In this document: positions 1 through 7,394 of the stretch, in pieces
Position numbering within the stretch: position 1 is the stretch's first letter
Layout: every line of letters begins with the position of its first letter
IMG/VR virus record: IMGVR_UViG_3300032293_000889
Span: 1 to 23,802 of that record
Length of the DNA stretch: 23,802 nucleotides
Reading direction: 5' to 3' (one strand)
Source: a virus
The notes under the pieces: model-generated
What the model saw: only the letters and a program-made list of their open reading frames with translations
What the model was told of the DNA's origin: nothing
Databases searched by the model: none
Position numbers and translations under genes: made by a program

Positions 1-75
1 ATAAGTAGTTACAACAATGAATATGATACCGTTTCAGTTAATGATTCAACTTTTGTTGTAATGAGAATTGACTAA
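1..75 (+). CDS. C-terminal end of an unidentified protein (partial)
   Basis: An open frame runs from base 1 to a TAA at 73-75 and encodes 24 residues, ending FVVMRID. The 5' part lies outside the window. The tail is polar and carries no recognisable motif, so no function can be given. It is followed after 41 bases by the next gene on the same strand. Confidence 0.5.
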   Translation: MSSYNNEYDTVSVNDSTFVVMRID

Positions 76-83
76 TACCTTTA
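52..83 (+). promoter_or_regulatory. Possible promoter before the first operon
   Basis: TTTG at 52-55 and TACCTTTA at 76-83 are separated by 20 bases, matching the Bacteroidota -33/-7 layout (TTTG, 19-21 bases, TAnnTTTG) except for the final A. It overlaps the end of the preceding gene and lies 33 bases before the ATG at 117. Weak on its own; it is the only candidate seen for the 117-4775 operon. Confidence 0.3.
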
Positions 84-116
84 CAGAATACAATTATATT
101 ATTATGTTTATGGGTA

Positions 117-905
117 ATGGCAAGAAATAAAAAAATAGAATTTGTAATGGACACCGATTGGATGTTTGAAAAGCCAATTGATAGTGAACATAAGGAATAT
201 AAATTACTATCATATTTCCAACGCATGGGTGAAAAGTTAGATAACATGGAACTTTACCCTGGATTTATAGAATTATCATTACATTTAGCAAACATACAAA
301 CACTTATCAGGGATAAGAAAATCATATATACAAACAAAAAATTTAATTCAGTTGATGACGAACTTTTAGTGAAAGATCTTAAAATTAAAAGTGTTCCTGA
401 AATGTCAACTGATGAATATGAAGAATTCACAAAAATTTTACAATACACTGCACCAAGGATGACGGAATATTTCAATATTGCAAAATCTGTATGGACATTA
501 GTTTATGATAGTATTGAGGCAAAATACAGGAAGAATAAAAAAGAAATTTTATCTAACAAAGGTTTCTTCTTCCATTTGGATAAGAGAGACAATAAGTATT
601 ATGTTTGGGAGTATGAAGTATCTCCGGCAGCAAAAAAATCACCAGAAAATAAGACAAATGTTAAATTAATTTATTGTGATGATAAAAACAAATTGACAAT
701 ACCAAAGATAATAACTACATTTTCTGAGACCGAAAACAAAACAAAGTTACCGGTGTTAGAAATGATTAGTAAAGGTGATTTCCCAATTGAAGAAACATTA
801 TTACCATTATTTAAAAGAAAAACAATAATGTTAATTAATCAAACGAGAAATTACAATATTGAACAAGAGGACAAGAAAAAAGAAAAAGAATTTTTAGAAG
901 ATTAA
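117..905 (+). CDS. Unknown phage protein, 262 residues
   Basis: I do not recognise this protein. It is rich in Lys, Glu and aromatic residues, has no signal peptide or membrane segment, and looks like a soluble cytoplasmic protein. The N-terminal half (to about residue 150) reads as mostly helical. A probable beta-rich stretch around 148-170 (GFFFHLDKRDNKYYVWEYEV) follows. The C terminus is a highly charged tail (EQEDKKKEKEFLED). It is the first complete gene of a + strand operon reaching the methyltransferase at 4775, and the next gene starts two bases after its stop. The ATG at 117 is the first in frame. No strong Shine-Dalgarno is visible, which is usual for Bacteroidota. It is likely real because of its length and the tight junctions. 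Confidence 0.8.
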   Translation: MARNKKIEFVMDTDWMFEKPIDSEHKEYKLLSYFQRMGEKLDNMELYPGFIELSLHLANIQTLIRDKKIIYTNKKFNSVDDELLVKDLKIKSVPEMSTDEYEEFTKILQYTAPRMTEYFNIAKSVWTLVYDSIEAKYRKNKKEILSNKGFFFHLDKRDNKYYVWEYEVSPAAKKSPENKTNVKLIYCDDKNKLTIPKIITTFSETENKTKLPVLEMISKGDFPIEETLLPLFKRKTIMLINQTRNYNIEQEDKKKEKEFLED

Positions 906-907
906 AA

Positions 908-1090
908 ATGGGTTTTAACAAAAGATTTTTAAAGAAAGAGAACATCCTTAACCACCTTACAGATATTATGAATTATTTAGATGCCGACGCAGTATTGTGT
1001 ACGGATGAATTTTCACGCAATGTCTACAGGATGTTTAATGAGGGAAAAAATGAGGAAGAAATAATAAAATACATAAATAAAAATAAATGA
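908..1090 (+). CDS. Small unknown protein, 60 residues
   Basis: A 60-residue basic protein with no recognised family. It appears helical throughout and has no membrane segment. Near its middle is an acidic Cys-containing patch (DADAVLCTDEFSR), and its C terminus is Lys/Asn rich. It is held tightly between neighbours: it starts two bases after the previous stop, and its own TGA overlaps the ATG of the glutamine synthetase gene (ATGA, 1087-1090). This suggests translational coupling and supports it being a true gene. Whether it acts on the synthetase is unknown; only the coupling hints at it. Confidence 0.65.
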   Translation: MGFNKRFLKKENILNHLTDIMNYLDADAVLCTDEFSRNVYRMFNEGKNEEEIIKYINKNK

Positions 1091-2205
1091 AAGTTAAGTT
1101 AGAATATGTGTGGATTGACGGATATATACCGGAGCCAAACCTTAGAAGTAAGATTAAAATTGTGGACTATGAGCAAATTAAAAATTGTTTAGTTCTAAAT
1201 AATTTCCCTGAATGGAACTTTGATGGGTCATCAACATTACAAGCGGAAGGTAACAGTTCTGATTGTATTTTAATACCTGTTAGACATTATTTTTGTGATA
1301 ATACAAACACAATTTACGTGTTGTGTGAAGTAATGAATTCTGATGGTACACCACACGAAACTAACACAAGATCAAAACTAATTGGAGATCAAGAAGATTT
1401 GTGGTTTGGGTTTGAACAAGAATATTTTATCTACGATAGAAATAACAAATGTATTTTAGGGCACAATGAAAACAACTTGGAACCACAAGGTAAATATTAT
1501 TGTGGTGTTGGTGAATATGTTGCAGGAAGAGATTTTGTTGAGGAACATATGGATATGTGTTTAAAATACGGAATTGATATTACAGGGATCAACGCTGAGG
1601 TTGCATTAGGTCAATGGGAATACCAAGTATTTTCAAAAGGTAAATTAAAGGCGGGTGATGATTTGTGGATGACCAGGTACTTTTTATATAAAATCTCTGA
1701 AAAATATAATTATGGGATTGATCTACATCCAAAACCAATTCAAAAAGGGGAATGGAACGGGTCAGGACTTCATACAAATTTCTCAACAGATAAAATGAGA
1801 AATGATGGTAACGAAAAATATTTTATATCATTGTTTAATGCGTTTGAGGTAAGACATGAAGCACATATTAAAGCTTACGGGTCAGATAACAATCTTCGTT
1901 TAACTGGTAAATTTGAAACACAATCAATTGATAAATTTAGTTGGGGGGTTTCAGATCGTGGAGCATCAATTAGAATTCCAAGAGATACTGCAAAAAATTG
2001 GAAAGGTTATGTTGAGGATAGAAGACCTGGATCAAATGCTGACCCATACAAAATTATTAAAGAAATTGACATATCTTTAAATACTACCGATCAAATCTAC
2101 GATGTTAAAATAATGATGAGTAAGGATGTTGATATGGAAGGTCTTAATGAGAAATACGGAACAATTTCAAATGATGAATTATTAAAAGAATATAGAGAAG
2201 AATAA
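1087..2205 (+). CDS. Glutamine synthetase, type II (GSII)
   Basis: This is predicted to join ammonia and glutamate into glutamine using ATP (EC 6.3.1.2). The 372 residues carry the GSII signatures in order: WIDGY near the N terminus, PEWNFDGSST, QAEGNSSDCILIPV, the metal-binding FGFEQEYF, GINAEVALGQWEYQ, the NGSGLHTNFST ATP/ammonia region, RLTGKFET and SDRGASIRIPR (substrate-binding arginines), and EDRRPGSNADPY. The active-site Glu and Arg residues of these blocks look intact. The order and wording are those of the eukaryote-like GSII group, also found in flavobacteria, not the dodecameric GSI group with its adenylylated Tyr loop. It is slightly longer than the roughly 340-370 usual for GSII. 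It overlaps the preceding small gene by 4 nt and the DUF3310 gene by 1 nt. A host-derived auxiliary metabolic gene is the natural reading. Confidence 0.95.
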   Translation: MKVKLEYVWIDGYIPEPNLRSKIKIVDYEQIKNCLVLNNFPEWNFDGSSTLQAEGNSSDCILIPVRHYFCDNTNTIYVLCEVMNSDGTPHETNTRSKLIGDQEDLWFGFEQEYFIYDRNNKCILGHNENNLEPQGKYYCGVGEYVAGRDFVEEHMDMCLKYGIDITGINAEVALGQWEYQVFSKGKLKAGDDLWMTRYFLYKISEKYNYGIDLHPKPIQKGEWNGSGLHTNFSTDKMRNDGNEKYFISLFNAFEVRHEAHIKAYGSDNNLRLTGKFETQSIDKFSWGVSDRGASIRIPRDTAKNWKGYVEDRRPGSNADPYKIIKEIDISLNTTDQIYDVKIMMSKDVDMEGLNEKYGTISNDELLKEYREE

Positions 2206-2471
2206 TGGAAAAAGAATGTGTATGTGGTGGTTCAGGACTTTGTCAGTGTCCACCGATAAAAATAGAACAAGTTAATCATCCTAACCATTACGGAGGAGAG
2301 GATAATCCTTATGAGGCAATAAAAGTTATTGATGCTTGGGATTTAGGATTTAGTTTAGGAAATACGGTAAAGTATATTTCAAGAGCTGGAAAAAAAGATA
2401 AAGAGTTACAGGACCTTAAGAAAGCATTATGGTACTTGCAACATCATATAGAAACACTAGAGAAAAAATGA
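2205..2471 (+). CDS. DUF3310 family protein
   Basis: This 88-residue protein matches DUF3310, a small family common in phages and sometimes annotated as nucleotide kinase, although its biochemical role is not settled. Visible family features are NHPNHYGG (about 24-31), the IKVIDAWDLGFSLGNTVKYI block, SRAGKK and the LKKALWYLQHHIE helix at the C terminus. The first 16 residues hold four Cys in a CVCGGSGLCQCPP cluster that could bind a metal; this looks like an extra N-terminal element. The ATG shares its A with the synthetase stop (TAATG), and its TGA overlaps the start of the next gene, so translation is probably coupled on both sides. Confidence 0.88.
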   Translation: MEKECVCGGSGLCQCPPIKIEQVNHPNHYGGEDNPYEAIKVIDAWDLGFSLGNTVKYISRAGKKDKELQDLKKALWYLQHHIETLEKK

Positions 2472-3397
2472 AAATAGTAGTAACAGGAGGAGCGGGGTTT
2501 ATAGGATCCGCATTTATAAATCACCTATTAGATAACTTTGAATGTGATGTTCTTTGTGTTGATAAACTAACATATGCTGGTCGTAGAATGAATCTTAAAC
2601 ACAATGTTTCTTTTTTACAAAAAGACATTTGTGATGTAACGGCAGATGAACTTGGTGATTTTGATTACATGGTTCACTTTGCTGCTGAGTCTCACGTTGA
2701 TAATTCAATTAAGAATGGGTTACCATTTGTTAGAACTAATGTTGAAGGAACATTTAATTTATTGGAGATATCAAGAAAAAATAAGAACCTTAAAAAATTC
2801 ATACACATTTCAACCGATGAGGTTTATGGGGATATGGATGAACATTTTTCAATTAATCATACGGCAACTGAAGATGATAGTTTAAAGTCTAGCTCATATT
2901 ATTCCGCAACTAAAGCGGCATCTGATATGTTAGTTTTATCTGCCAATAGAACTTATGGGTTACCATATATTATCACAAGAACTTGTAATAATTTTGGTGA
3001 ACACCAATTTGAGGAAAAGTTTTTACCTACAATTGCTAGATCAATCAATGAAGGTAAACCAATTCCAGTTTATGGTGACGGGGAACAAGTTAGAGAATGG
3101 ATGTATGTTTATGATAATGTAAAAGTTATTTGTGATTTAATGTTTGACGATGAGATTGTAAATACCACTTATAATATTGGAACAACTTTCAGAGTGACAA
3201 ATTTGGACATTATTAAAAATATTTCTTATATTTTAAACAAAGAGGTTGATATTAAACACGTTGAAGACAGATTAGGTCATGATAGGAAATATGGACTTAA
3301 TTGTACAAAACTAAGAGAATATTATATAACTAAAAATGGTGAGATTCCTAAGTTTTTAAATTTATTTGATTACTTAGATAGACAATATGGAAATTAA
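2468..3397 (+). CDS. dTDP-glucose 4,6-dehydratase-like NAD-dependent epimerase/dehydratase
   Basis: An extended short-chain dehydrogenase of 309 residues that probably acts on a nucleotide sugar in the cytoplasm, closest in wording to RmlB/RfbB (dTDP-glucose to dTDP-4-keto-6-deoxyglucose). Visible are the NAD-binding GGAGFIGS (7-14), FAAESHVD (71-78), the catalytic TDE triad in STDEVYG (115-121), the Tyr-x3-Lys pair YSATK (145-149), and NNFGEHQFEEKFLP. I chose ATG 2468 because the protein then begins directly with the MKIVVTGGAGFIG strand and overlaps the previous stop as ATGA. A longer frame from 2429 adds 13 residues inside DUF3310. It is a little shorter than the roughly 350 residues of classical RmlB, and related epimerases cannot be excluded. 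No other sugar-pathway gene is in the window. Confidence 0.9.
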   Translation: MKIVVTGGAGFIGSAFINHLLDNFECDVLCVDKLTYAGRRMNLKHNVSFLQKDICDVTADELGDFDYMVHFAAESHVDNSIKNGLPFVRTNVEGTFNLLEISRKNKNLKKFIHISTDEVYGDMDEHFSINHTATEDDSLKSSSYYSATKAASDMLVLSANRTYGLPYIITRTCNNFGEHQFEEKFLPTIARSINEGKPIPVYGDGEQVREWMYVYDNVKVICDLMFDDEIVNTTYNIGTTFRVTNLDIIKNISYILNKEVDIKHVEDRLGHDRKYGLNCTKLREYYITKNGEIPKFLNLFDYLDRQYGN

Positions 3398-3707
3398 AAA
3401 TAAAAAGGGACTAAATAAAGAGATTGGGATATTAGATGCGATCACAACTCCTGGTGAGTTAATCCGTGAAACACTTATTAATTTTATGTGGGGATTTCTT
3501 GGAAATTCAATTGTAGTTTTTGTTACAAAAGAGTTGGACTTTTTGGTTTTAATCAACTACATTGCCTATTACATATTAATTTCTTATATTGTTAATAGGA
3601 AGAAATATGAAACTATGTTGGGTAAGTTTATTGTTTTACCGGGTTCGGCCGCAATAGGTGCCTTCACAGGATATAAACTAGCTCAAGCAATAACAAGTGT
3701 AATTTAA
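3387..3707 (+). CDS. Small multi-span membrane protein, 106 residues
   Basis: No family is recognised. After a charged cytoplasm-like N terminus (MEIKNKKGLNKE) the protein has hydrophobic stretches near residues 31-46, 50-70 and 83-103, consistent with two or three membrane helices separated by a basic loop (NRKKYETM). The last segment contains small residues (GSAAIGAFTGYKLAQA), as in helix-packing regions. It overlaps the preceding epimerase gene by 11 nt and belongs to the same operon. A role in the host inner membrane is likely; holin-like activity is conceivable but unsupported, since the lysis-type transglycosylase lies on the other strand more than 1 kb away. Confidence 0.7.
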   Translation: MEIKNKKGLNKEIGILDAITTPGELIRETLINFMWGFLGNSIVVFVTKELDFLVLINYIAYYILISYIVNRKKYETMLGKFIVLPGSAAIGAFTGYKLAQAITSVI

Positions 3708-3713
3708 ACAAAA

Positions 3714-3920
3714 ATGAAACTAACAGAAGAACAAAAAAATCATATCCTTAATCAATATGAAGGATTAAAAAACGATGAACAAACACTTGGTGAAGTACAC
3801 GAAATAATTGTGGATTTTTGTGTGGACGAATACATTGTTGACTTATCAGATGATGAGGATGGAGACCTTTACGAAGAGTTTTCAAATGAAGTATGGGATT
3901 ATTTAGAAAGTATTAAATAA
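3714..3920 (+). CDS. Small acidic protein, 68 residues
   Basis: A 68-residue, strongly acidic protein with a dense Asp/Glu run (DLSDDEDGDLYEEFSNE) and no membrane segment. It starts MKLTEEQKNHILNQYEG, which resembles the short helical leaders seen at 9134 and 16509, including an L-T-E triplet. It lies 6 nt after the membrane-protein gene and 6 nt before the methyltransferase gene. Acidic proteins of this size in phages are sometimes DNA mimics that block host DNA-binding proteins; nothing more specific than charge supports that here. Function unknown. Confidence 0.65.
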   Translation: MKLTEEQKNHILNQYEGLKNDEQTLGEVHEIIVDFCVDEYIVDLSDDEDGDLYEEFSNEVWDYLESIK

Positions 3921-3926
3921 AAAAAA

Positions 3927-4775
3927 ATGATAGAAACAGGAAAAATTATAAGTGGAGATTGTATTGAAGTAATGAAAACATTACCTGAAGGATCTGTGGA
4001 CTTAATTTGTACATCGCCTCCATATGGTGTCGGTATTGCTTATGATGTGCACGACGACGATGTTGAATTTGATGAGTATTTAGTATTTGCTAAGAACTGG
4101 TTAACTGAAGCGTATAACGTATTAAAAGATGATGGTCGTATTGCACTTAACATTCCTTATGAGATTAACAGACAAAAAAAAGGTGGGAGAATTTTCTTTG
4201 TTTCTGAGATGTATCAGTTAATGAAACAAATTGGATTTGGATTCTTTGGTATCGTTGATCTTGAAGAACAATCACCACATAGATCTAAGACAACGGCATG
4301 GGGTTCTTGGATGAGCCCATCAAGTCCATATATTTATAATCCAAAGGAGTGTGTGATATTAGCATACAAAAAACACCACATTAAAAAGGTTAAAGGAGAA
4401 CCTCAGTGGAAAGGGACACCTACTGACATTGAACAGGAAGATGGGTCATTAAAGAAAAAAATTGTATATGAGGAGAAGGATAAGAAAGAGTTTATGGAAC
4501 TTGTGTTTGGTCAGTGGAATTACTTTGCAGATACTAAATCACTCACCAAGGCGACTTTCTCAATGGACATACCGACCAAGGCAATTAAGATACTATCCTA
4601 CAAGAACGATGTAATATTAGATCCATTTGCTGGTTCAGGTACAACATTAGTAGCGGCTCAGATATTAGAACGTAGATGGTTAGGTATTGAGTTAAGTGAA
4701 AATTACAAACAAATTGCCGAAACAAGAATTAATTATTTCAAAGCTTTAGAACAAATAAAAGAACTCCCACTATAA
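3927..4775 (+). CDS. Beta-class DNA N4/N6 methyltransferase
   Basis: A 282-residue site-specific DNA methyltransferase that transfers a methyl group from S-adenosylmethionine to the exocyclic amino group of cytosine (N4) or adenine (N6). The catalytic motif IV TSPPYG is at residues 29-34 and the SAM-binding motif DPFAGSGTT is at 232-240, followed by LGIELSENY. Motif IV before motif I defines the beta order. SPPY is most common in N4-cytosine enzymes but is also seen in some adenine enzymes, so the base is uncertain. The intervening region includes a probable target-recognition part. No restriction endonuclease is adjacent, so this is an orphan enzyme, likely used to evade host restriction or to regulate phage DNA. 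Its stop codon sits in the loop of the terminator at 4762-4797. Confidence 0.92.
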   Translation: MIETGKIISGDCIEVMKTLPEGSVDLICTSPPYGVGIAYDVHDDDVEFDEYLVFAKNWLTEAYNVLKDDGRIALNIPYEINRQKKGGRIFFVSEMYQLMKQIGFGFFGIVDLEEQSPHRSKTTAWGSWMSPSSPYIYNPKECVILAYKKHHIKKVKGEPQWKGTPTDIEQEDGSLKKKIVYEEKDKKEFMELVFGQWNYFADTKSLTKATFSMDIPTKAIKILSYKNDVILDPFAGSGTTLVAAQILERRWLGIELSENYKQIAETRINYFKALEQIKELPL

Positions 4776-4797
4776 TCAGTGGGAGTTTTCCTTTTTA
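4762..4797 (+). terminator. Rho-independent terminator after the methyltransferase gene
   Basis: Ten perfect base pairs, AACTCCCACT (4762-4771) with AGTGGGAGTT (4778-4787), close a six-base loop and are followed by TTTTCCTTTTT. The gene's TAA (4773-4775) lies in the loop, so the 5' arm is coding sequence for the C-terminal ELPL. On the minus strand the hairpin is followed by a T-rich TTCTTTTATTT, so it may also stop minus-strand transcripts from the 4875-5750 genes. Confidence 0.9.
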
Positions 4798-4874
4798 CGT
4801 AGTATTTATAACAAATTGTTTAATATGGAAGATGAATATGACAACGTATGGGGTGATCACGTTATATGTCAATT

Positions 4875-5426
4875 TTAATTTATTGAAATCCATTTATTTT
4901 TAAAGTTATGATTACTTGAGCAATATCTTGCGTAATCATTAACCAATGGTCTTCCTGTGTTATAACATCCACATACGATAGTCCAGTCTTTGTATAACGT
5001 ATATAATCTATTAAGTAATTTCATACTTGTTTCAACATTCAACTCAATATCGTTGGTTAATCTTTTTTTGGTGTAATTAACTTTATTAATGTAGTCAGAT
5101 GTTGCTGGCATAATTTGCATTGGGCCAACCGCTCCGGCAAATGATTCTTGATACGGGTTATAATTCCAATGGAAAGGACCTAAGTATCTTGTCTCCATAT
5201 AGGCCACATTGTACGCAATATACTTTGGTATATGATACTGATCACTATACTTTTCAATCAGTTCGTACATTCTTATTGATGTTGGTGATTGAACATTTGA
5301 ATGATAGTTTGATTCTGTGAAGATAGAATCATTTGAGGTTTTCACATTTGACATTATTCCAAAAAATATGAATACCCCAAGACATAAACCAAGATAAGTT
5401 ATTTTTGTTAATTTAAGGATATTCAT
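4875..5426 (-). CDS. Membrane-anchored lytic transglycosylase (SLT domain)
   Basis: A 183-residue enzyme predicted to cleave the MurNAc-GlcNAc bond of peptidoglycan. Residues 8-25 (KITYLGLCLGVFIFFGIM) form a signal anchor or uncleaved signal peptide, placing the domain outside the inner membrane. The SLT/Goose-lysozyme-like core spans about 50-175. It has the catalytic glutamate E78 in METR, the GAVGPMQIMPATSDYI block (98-113), and the CGCYNTGRP segment (152-160) typical of family 1 transglycosylases. Extra Cys residues (152, 154 and one near the C terminus) could form a disulfide in the periplasm. It is on the opposite strand to its surroundings and follows another small membrane protein after 6 bases, so the two form a separate minus-strand unit. 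It could serve lysis or local wall opening. Confidence 0.88.
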   Translation of the reverse strand: MNILKLTKITYLGLCLGVFIFFGIMSNVKTSNDSIFTESNYHSNVQSPTSIRMYELIEKYSDQYHIPKYIAYNVAYMETRYLGPFHWNYNPYQESFAGAVGPMQIMPATSDYINKVNYTKKRLTNDIELNVETSMKLLNRLYTLYKDWTIVCGCYNTGRPLVNDYARYCSSNHNFKNKWISIN

Positions 5427-5432
5427 AGTTTT

Positions 5433-5750
5433 TTATTTTGATTTGTTAATATAAATGTTATTAGCGTAAAGTTTAAAGATTGATACACCAATTGAATCTT
5501 GGTAAACGGTATAATCACCTGTGGTTTTATCAATCACAATTAGATGATTATTTTCATCTATTGCTAAATTAACTTGAGACCTATTAACTTTAATCATTTG
5601 AATGGTTGGTTTCTTAGGACCGTATTGTTGGTTATATAAATAACCTACCGAAAATCCTCCCAGTAAGGATGCCACTACAAAAATTACAACACCCATAGAT
5701 TTAAATGTTGATTTCTTTGTTTCTAAAAAATTTGCGATTTTTTCTTTCAT
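5433..5750 (-). CDS. Single-span membrane protein, 105 residues
   Basis: A basic N terminus (MKEKIANFLETKKSTFK) is followed by a hydrophobic helix at about residues 19-39 (MGVVIFVVASLLGGFSVGYLY) and then a C-terminal region of about 65 residues with alternating beta-like pattern. This topology suggests an N-in, C-out inner-membrane protein. I do not recognise the family. It is the first gene of a two-gene minus-strand unit with the SLT transglycosylase 6 nt downstream, so it may assist lysis or envelope remodelling. A spanin-like or holin-like role would fit the position, but no diagnostic motif is present. The divergent gap to the + strand DHH gene is 85 bp. Confidence 0.75.
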   Translation of the reverse strand: MKEKIANFLETKKSTFKSMGVVIFVVASLLGGFSVGYLYNQQYGPKKPTIQMIKVNRSQVNLAIDENNHLIVIDKTTGDYTVYQDSIGVSIFKLYANNIYINKSK

Positions 5751-5798
5751 AATATATATTTTTAATTGGTTTAAGCTAATTTACATAAAAACATTGGA

Positions 5799-5830
5799 TT
5801 TGCAAACTTTTTTTTGTTGAAAACTATTTA
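5799..5830 (+). promoter_or_regulatory. Promoter of the DHH gene, leaderless layout
   Basis: TTTG at 5799-5802 and ACTATTTA at 5823-5830 are 20 bases apart; the second element ends 5 bases before the ATG at 5836. The -7 box lacks the leading TA of TAnnTTTA, so the match is partial, but the spacing to ATG agrees with the set at 12537 and 18146. Transcription would begin at or next to the start codon. Confidence 0.5.
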
Positions 5831-5835
5831 TAACT

Positions 5836-7392
5836 ATGAAGAAAAAGTTAATAACGGAATCGGGAATAAGAAACATCAGGGAATTATCTAAAAGATACCC
5901 TGAGGCTAAGATATATTTTCACCAAGATTTAGATGGTGTAACCACTGCTTTAGGTATGAAAAATTACTTAGAACAAAACGGAATAAAGGTGGTAGATGCT
6001 GAGATCATTCAATATGGTGATAAGGAATTTGCAATTAAGAAGTTGGATGCTGAGGGTGATGTTATGCCGGTGTTAGTTGACTTTGCTCATGGTAAACCAA
6101 TGTTTATTATACATACTGACCACCACGACACACAAGCGGGAGTTGAACAAGGTACCTCAACTAATTTTAAATCTTCAAGATCTAACGTTGAGACAATATC
6201 CCAAACCGTATCTCCAAGAGATATTTTTCCATCTGACGATATCACTTTGATATCTACGGTGGATTCAGCAAATTATGCTCAACATGATATTAGTCCTGAA
6301 CAAGTAATGAACTATTTGTTTAAGGTAGATAAAGATCAATCACTACAAAAAAACAAAATGATAATGGGTATGGTTGCTAATAAATTATTATTGGCATTTA
6401 AAAACAAACCAGGGTTCTTGGAAAATATTGTAATGAATGCAAATCCATCGTTATTAAGTATATTGTTAAACATCAGATCTCAGATCAAAGAAAAAAGTTA
6501 TGCTGATGTTGGAGATTTAGAAAAAAACAAAGAGAGTTATGTTCAAACAATGAAAACTCACAAAAATGTTAAAGTTGATGATAAAATTATAGTTCAGTAT
6601 GGTGGAGGTAGTATGATGAAACCAGGATCATATGATAGATACACACCATTCAGAAATAATCCTGATGCGGACTTCTTGGTGATTGCTTGGCCCTTAGGGT
6701 TGGTACAAGCGTCTTGTAATCCATTTAAGAAAGAAAGAGCACTTAAAGGTGTAAACTTAGGTGAGATCAAAGATGATGTCTTAAACAAGTGGAAATCACA
6801 ATTACAAGACAAGGATATTCCTTTATCTACAATAAAATGGATATCAGAATCAGGAAAAGGTTTTGGTGAACAATCAGTTGGTTTTACATTCAGAGATTTT
6901 AACGCCTTATATGGTAAAGAATTTAAACAAATGGCCGATGGTAAAGATATTCTTAATGATGTTGAAGAAGCAATGAAAAAACCATTCAGTAATTTAACAG
7001 ATAAAGAAATGAGAATGTTAGATTCAATTAGTGTAAACGCTTGGGATTTAATTCAATCTAATAGTGGGGGACATAAATGTATTACTAACATTTCTGGTTT
7101 AAGTTATTTAGGTAGATCTAAAAGACCACCTAAAGATAAATACAAATATAATGAAGAGTCAGATGATACACCTTATATTAAATTTACCAAGATGGTACAG
7201 AATGAATTTGTTAGAGTTTTGAAAGAAAAAATTAATGAAGATGGTGGTAATAGATATGAACCAAATTTTGAGGTTGAAATGACGGAACACGCAAGATCAT
7301 TAGGAAACGCTAGAAAACAAGGACAAGGATTAAGATTCTCAAAGTCTGCAGTAAAATCAAATCAAATGAGATTCAGACCAAATAATAGATAA
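5836..7392 (+). CDS. DHH-family phosphoesterase (RecJ-like)
   Basis: A 518-residue metal-dependent phosphoesterase of the DHH superfamily, which includes RecJ exonuclease, nanoRNases and c-di-nucleotide phosphodiesterases. Visible motifs are HQDLDG (29-34, the first Asp-containing motif), VDFAHG (81-86) and the name-giving DHH in HTDHHDT (93-99). Near residue 410 a SGGHKC stretch resembles the GGH loop of the C-terminal DHHA1 substrate-binding domain. The region between is long, with a basic, Arg-rich C terminus ending RFRPNNR that may contact nucleic acid. A nuclease acting on DNA ends or short oligonucleotides is likely; the exact substrate cannot be read. The N-terminal LITESGIRNIREL resembles the leaders at 9134 and 16509 but precedes a cytoplasmic-type enzyme. 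It ends 2 bases before the convergent DUF192 gene. Confidence 0.85.
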   Translation: MKKKLITESGIRNIRELSKRYPEAKIYFHQDLDGVTTALGMKNYLEQNGIKVVDAEIIQYGDKEFAIKKLDAEGDVMPVLVDFAHGKPMFIIHTDHHDTQAGVEQGTSTNFKSSRSNVETISQTVSPRDIFPSDDITLISTVDSANYAQHDISPEQVMNYLFKVDKDQSLQKNKMIMGMVANKLLLAFKNKPGFLENIVMNANPSLLSILLNIRSQIKEKSYADVGDLEKNKESYVQTMKTHKNVKVDDKIIVQYGGGSMMKPGSYDRYTPFRNNPDADFLVIAWPLGLVQASCNPFKKERALKGVNLGEIKDDVLNKWKSQLQDKDIPLSTIKWISESGKGFGEQSVGFTFRDFNALYGKEFKQMADGKDILNDVEEAMKKPFSNLTDKEMRMLDSISVNAWDLIQSNSGGHKCITNISGLSYLGRSKRPPKDKYKYNEESDDTPYIKFTKMVQNEFVRVLKEKINEDGGNRYEPNFEVEMTEHARSLGNARKQGQGLRFSKSAVKSNQMRFRPNNR

Positions 7393-7394
7393 TA

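Noticed and set aside
2429-2467. Upstream in-frame start for the epimerase gene
   Set aside because: The extra 13 residues lie inside DUF3310 coding sequence and precede a canonical MKIVVTGGAGFIG start that is coupled by ATGA.
4825-4878. 17-codon ORF (MEDEYDNVWGDHVICQF) after the methyltransferase terminator, with AGTATTTA at 4801-4808 upstream
   Set aside because: Too short to separate from chance, its end overlaps the stop of the minus-strand transglycosylase gene, and the upstream box is only a partial match.
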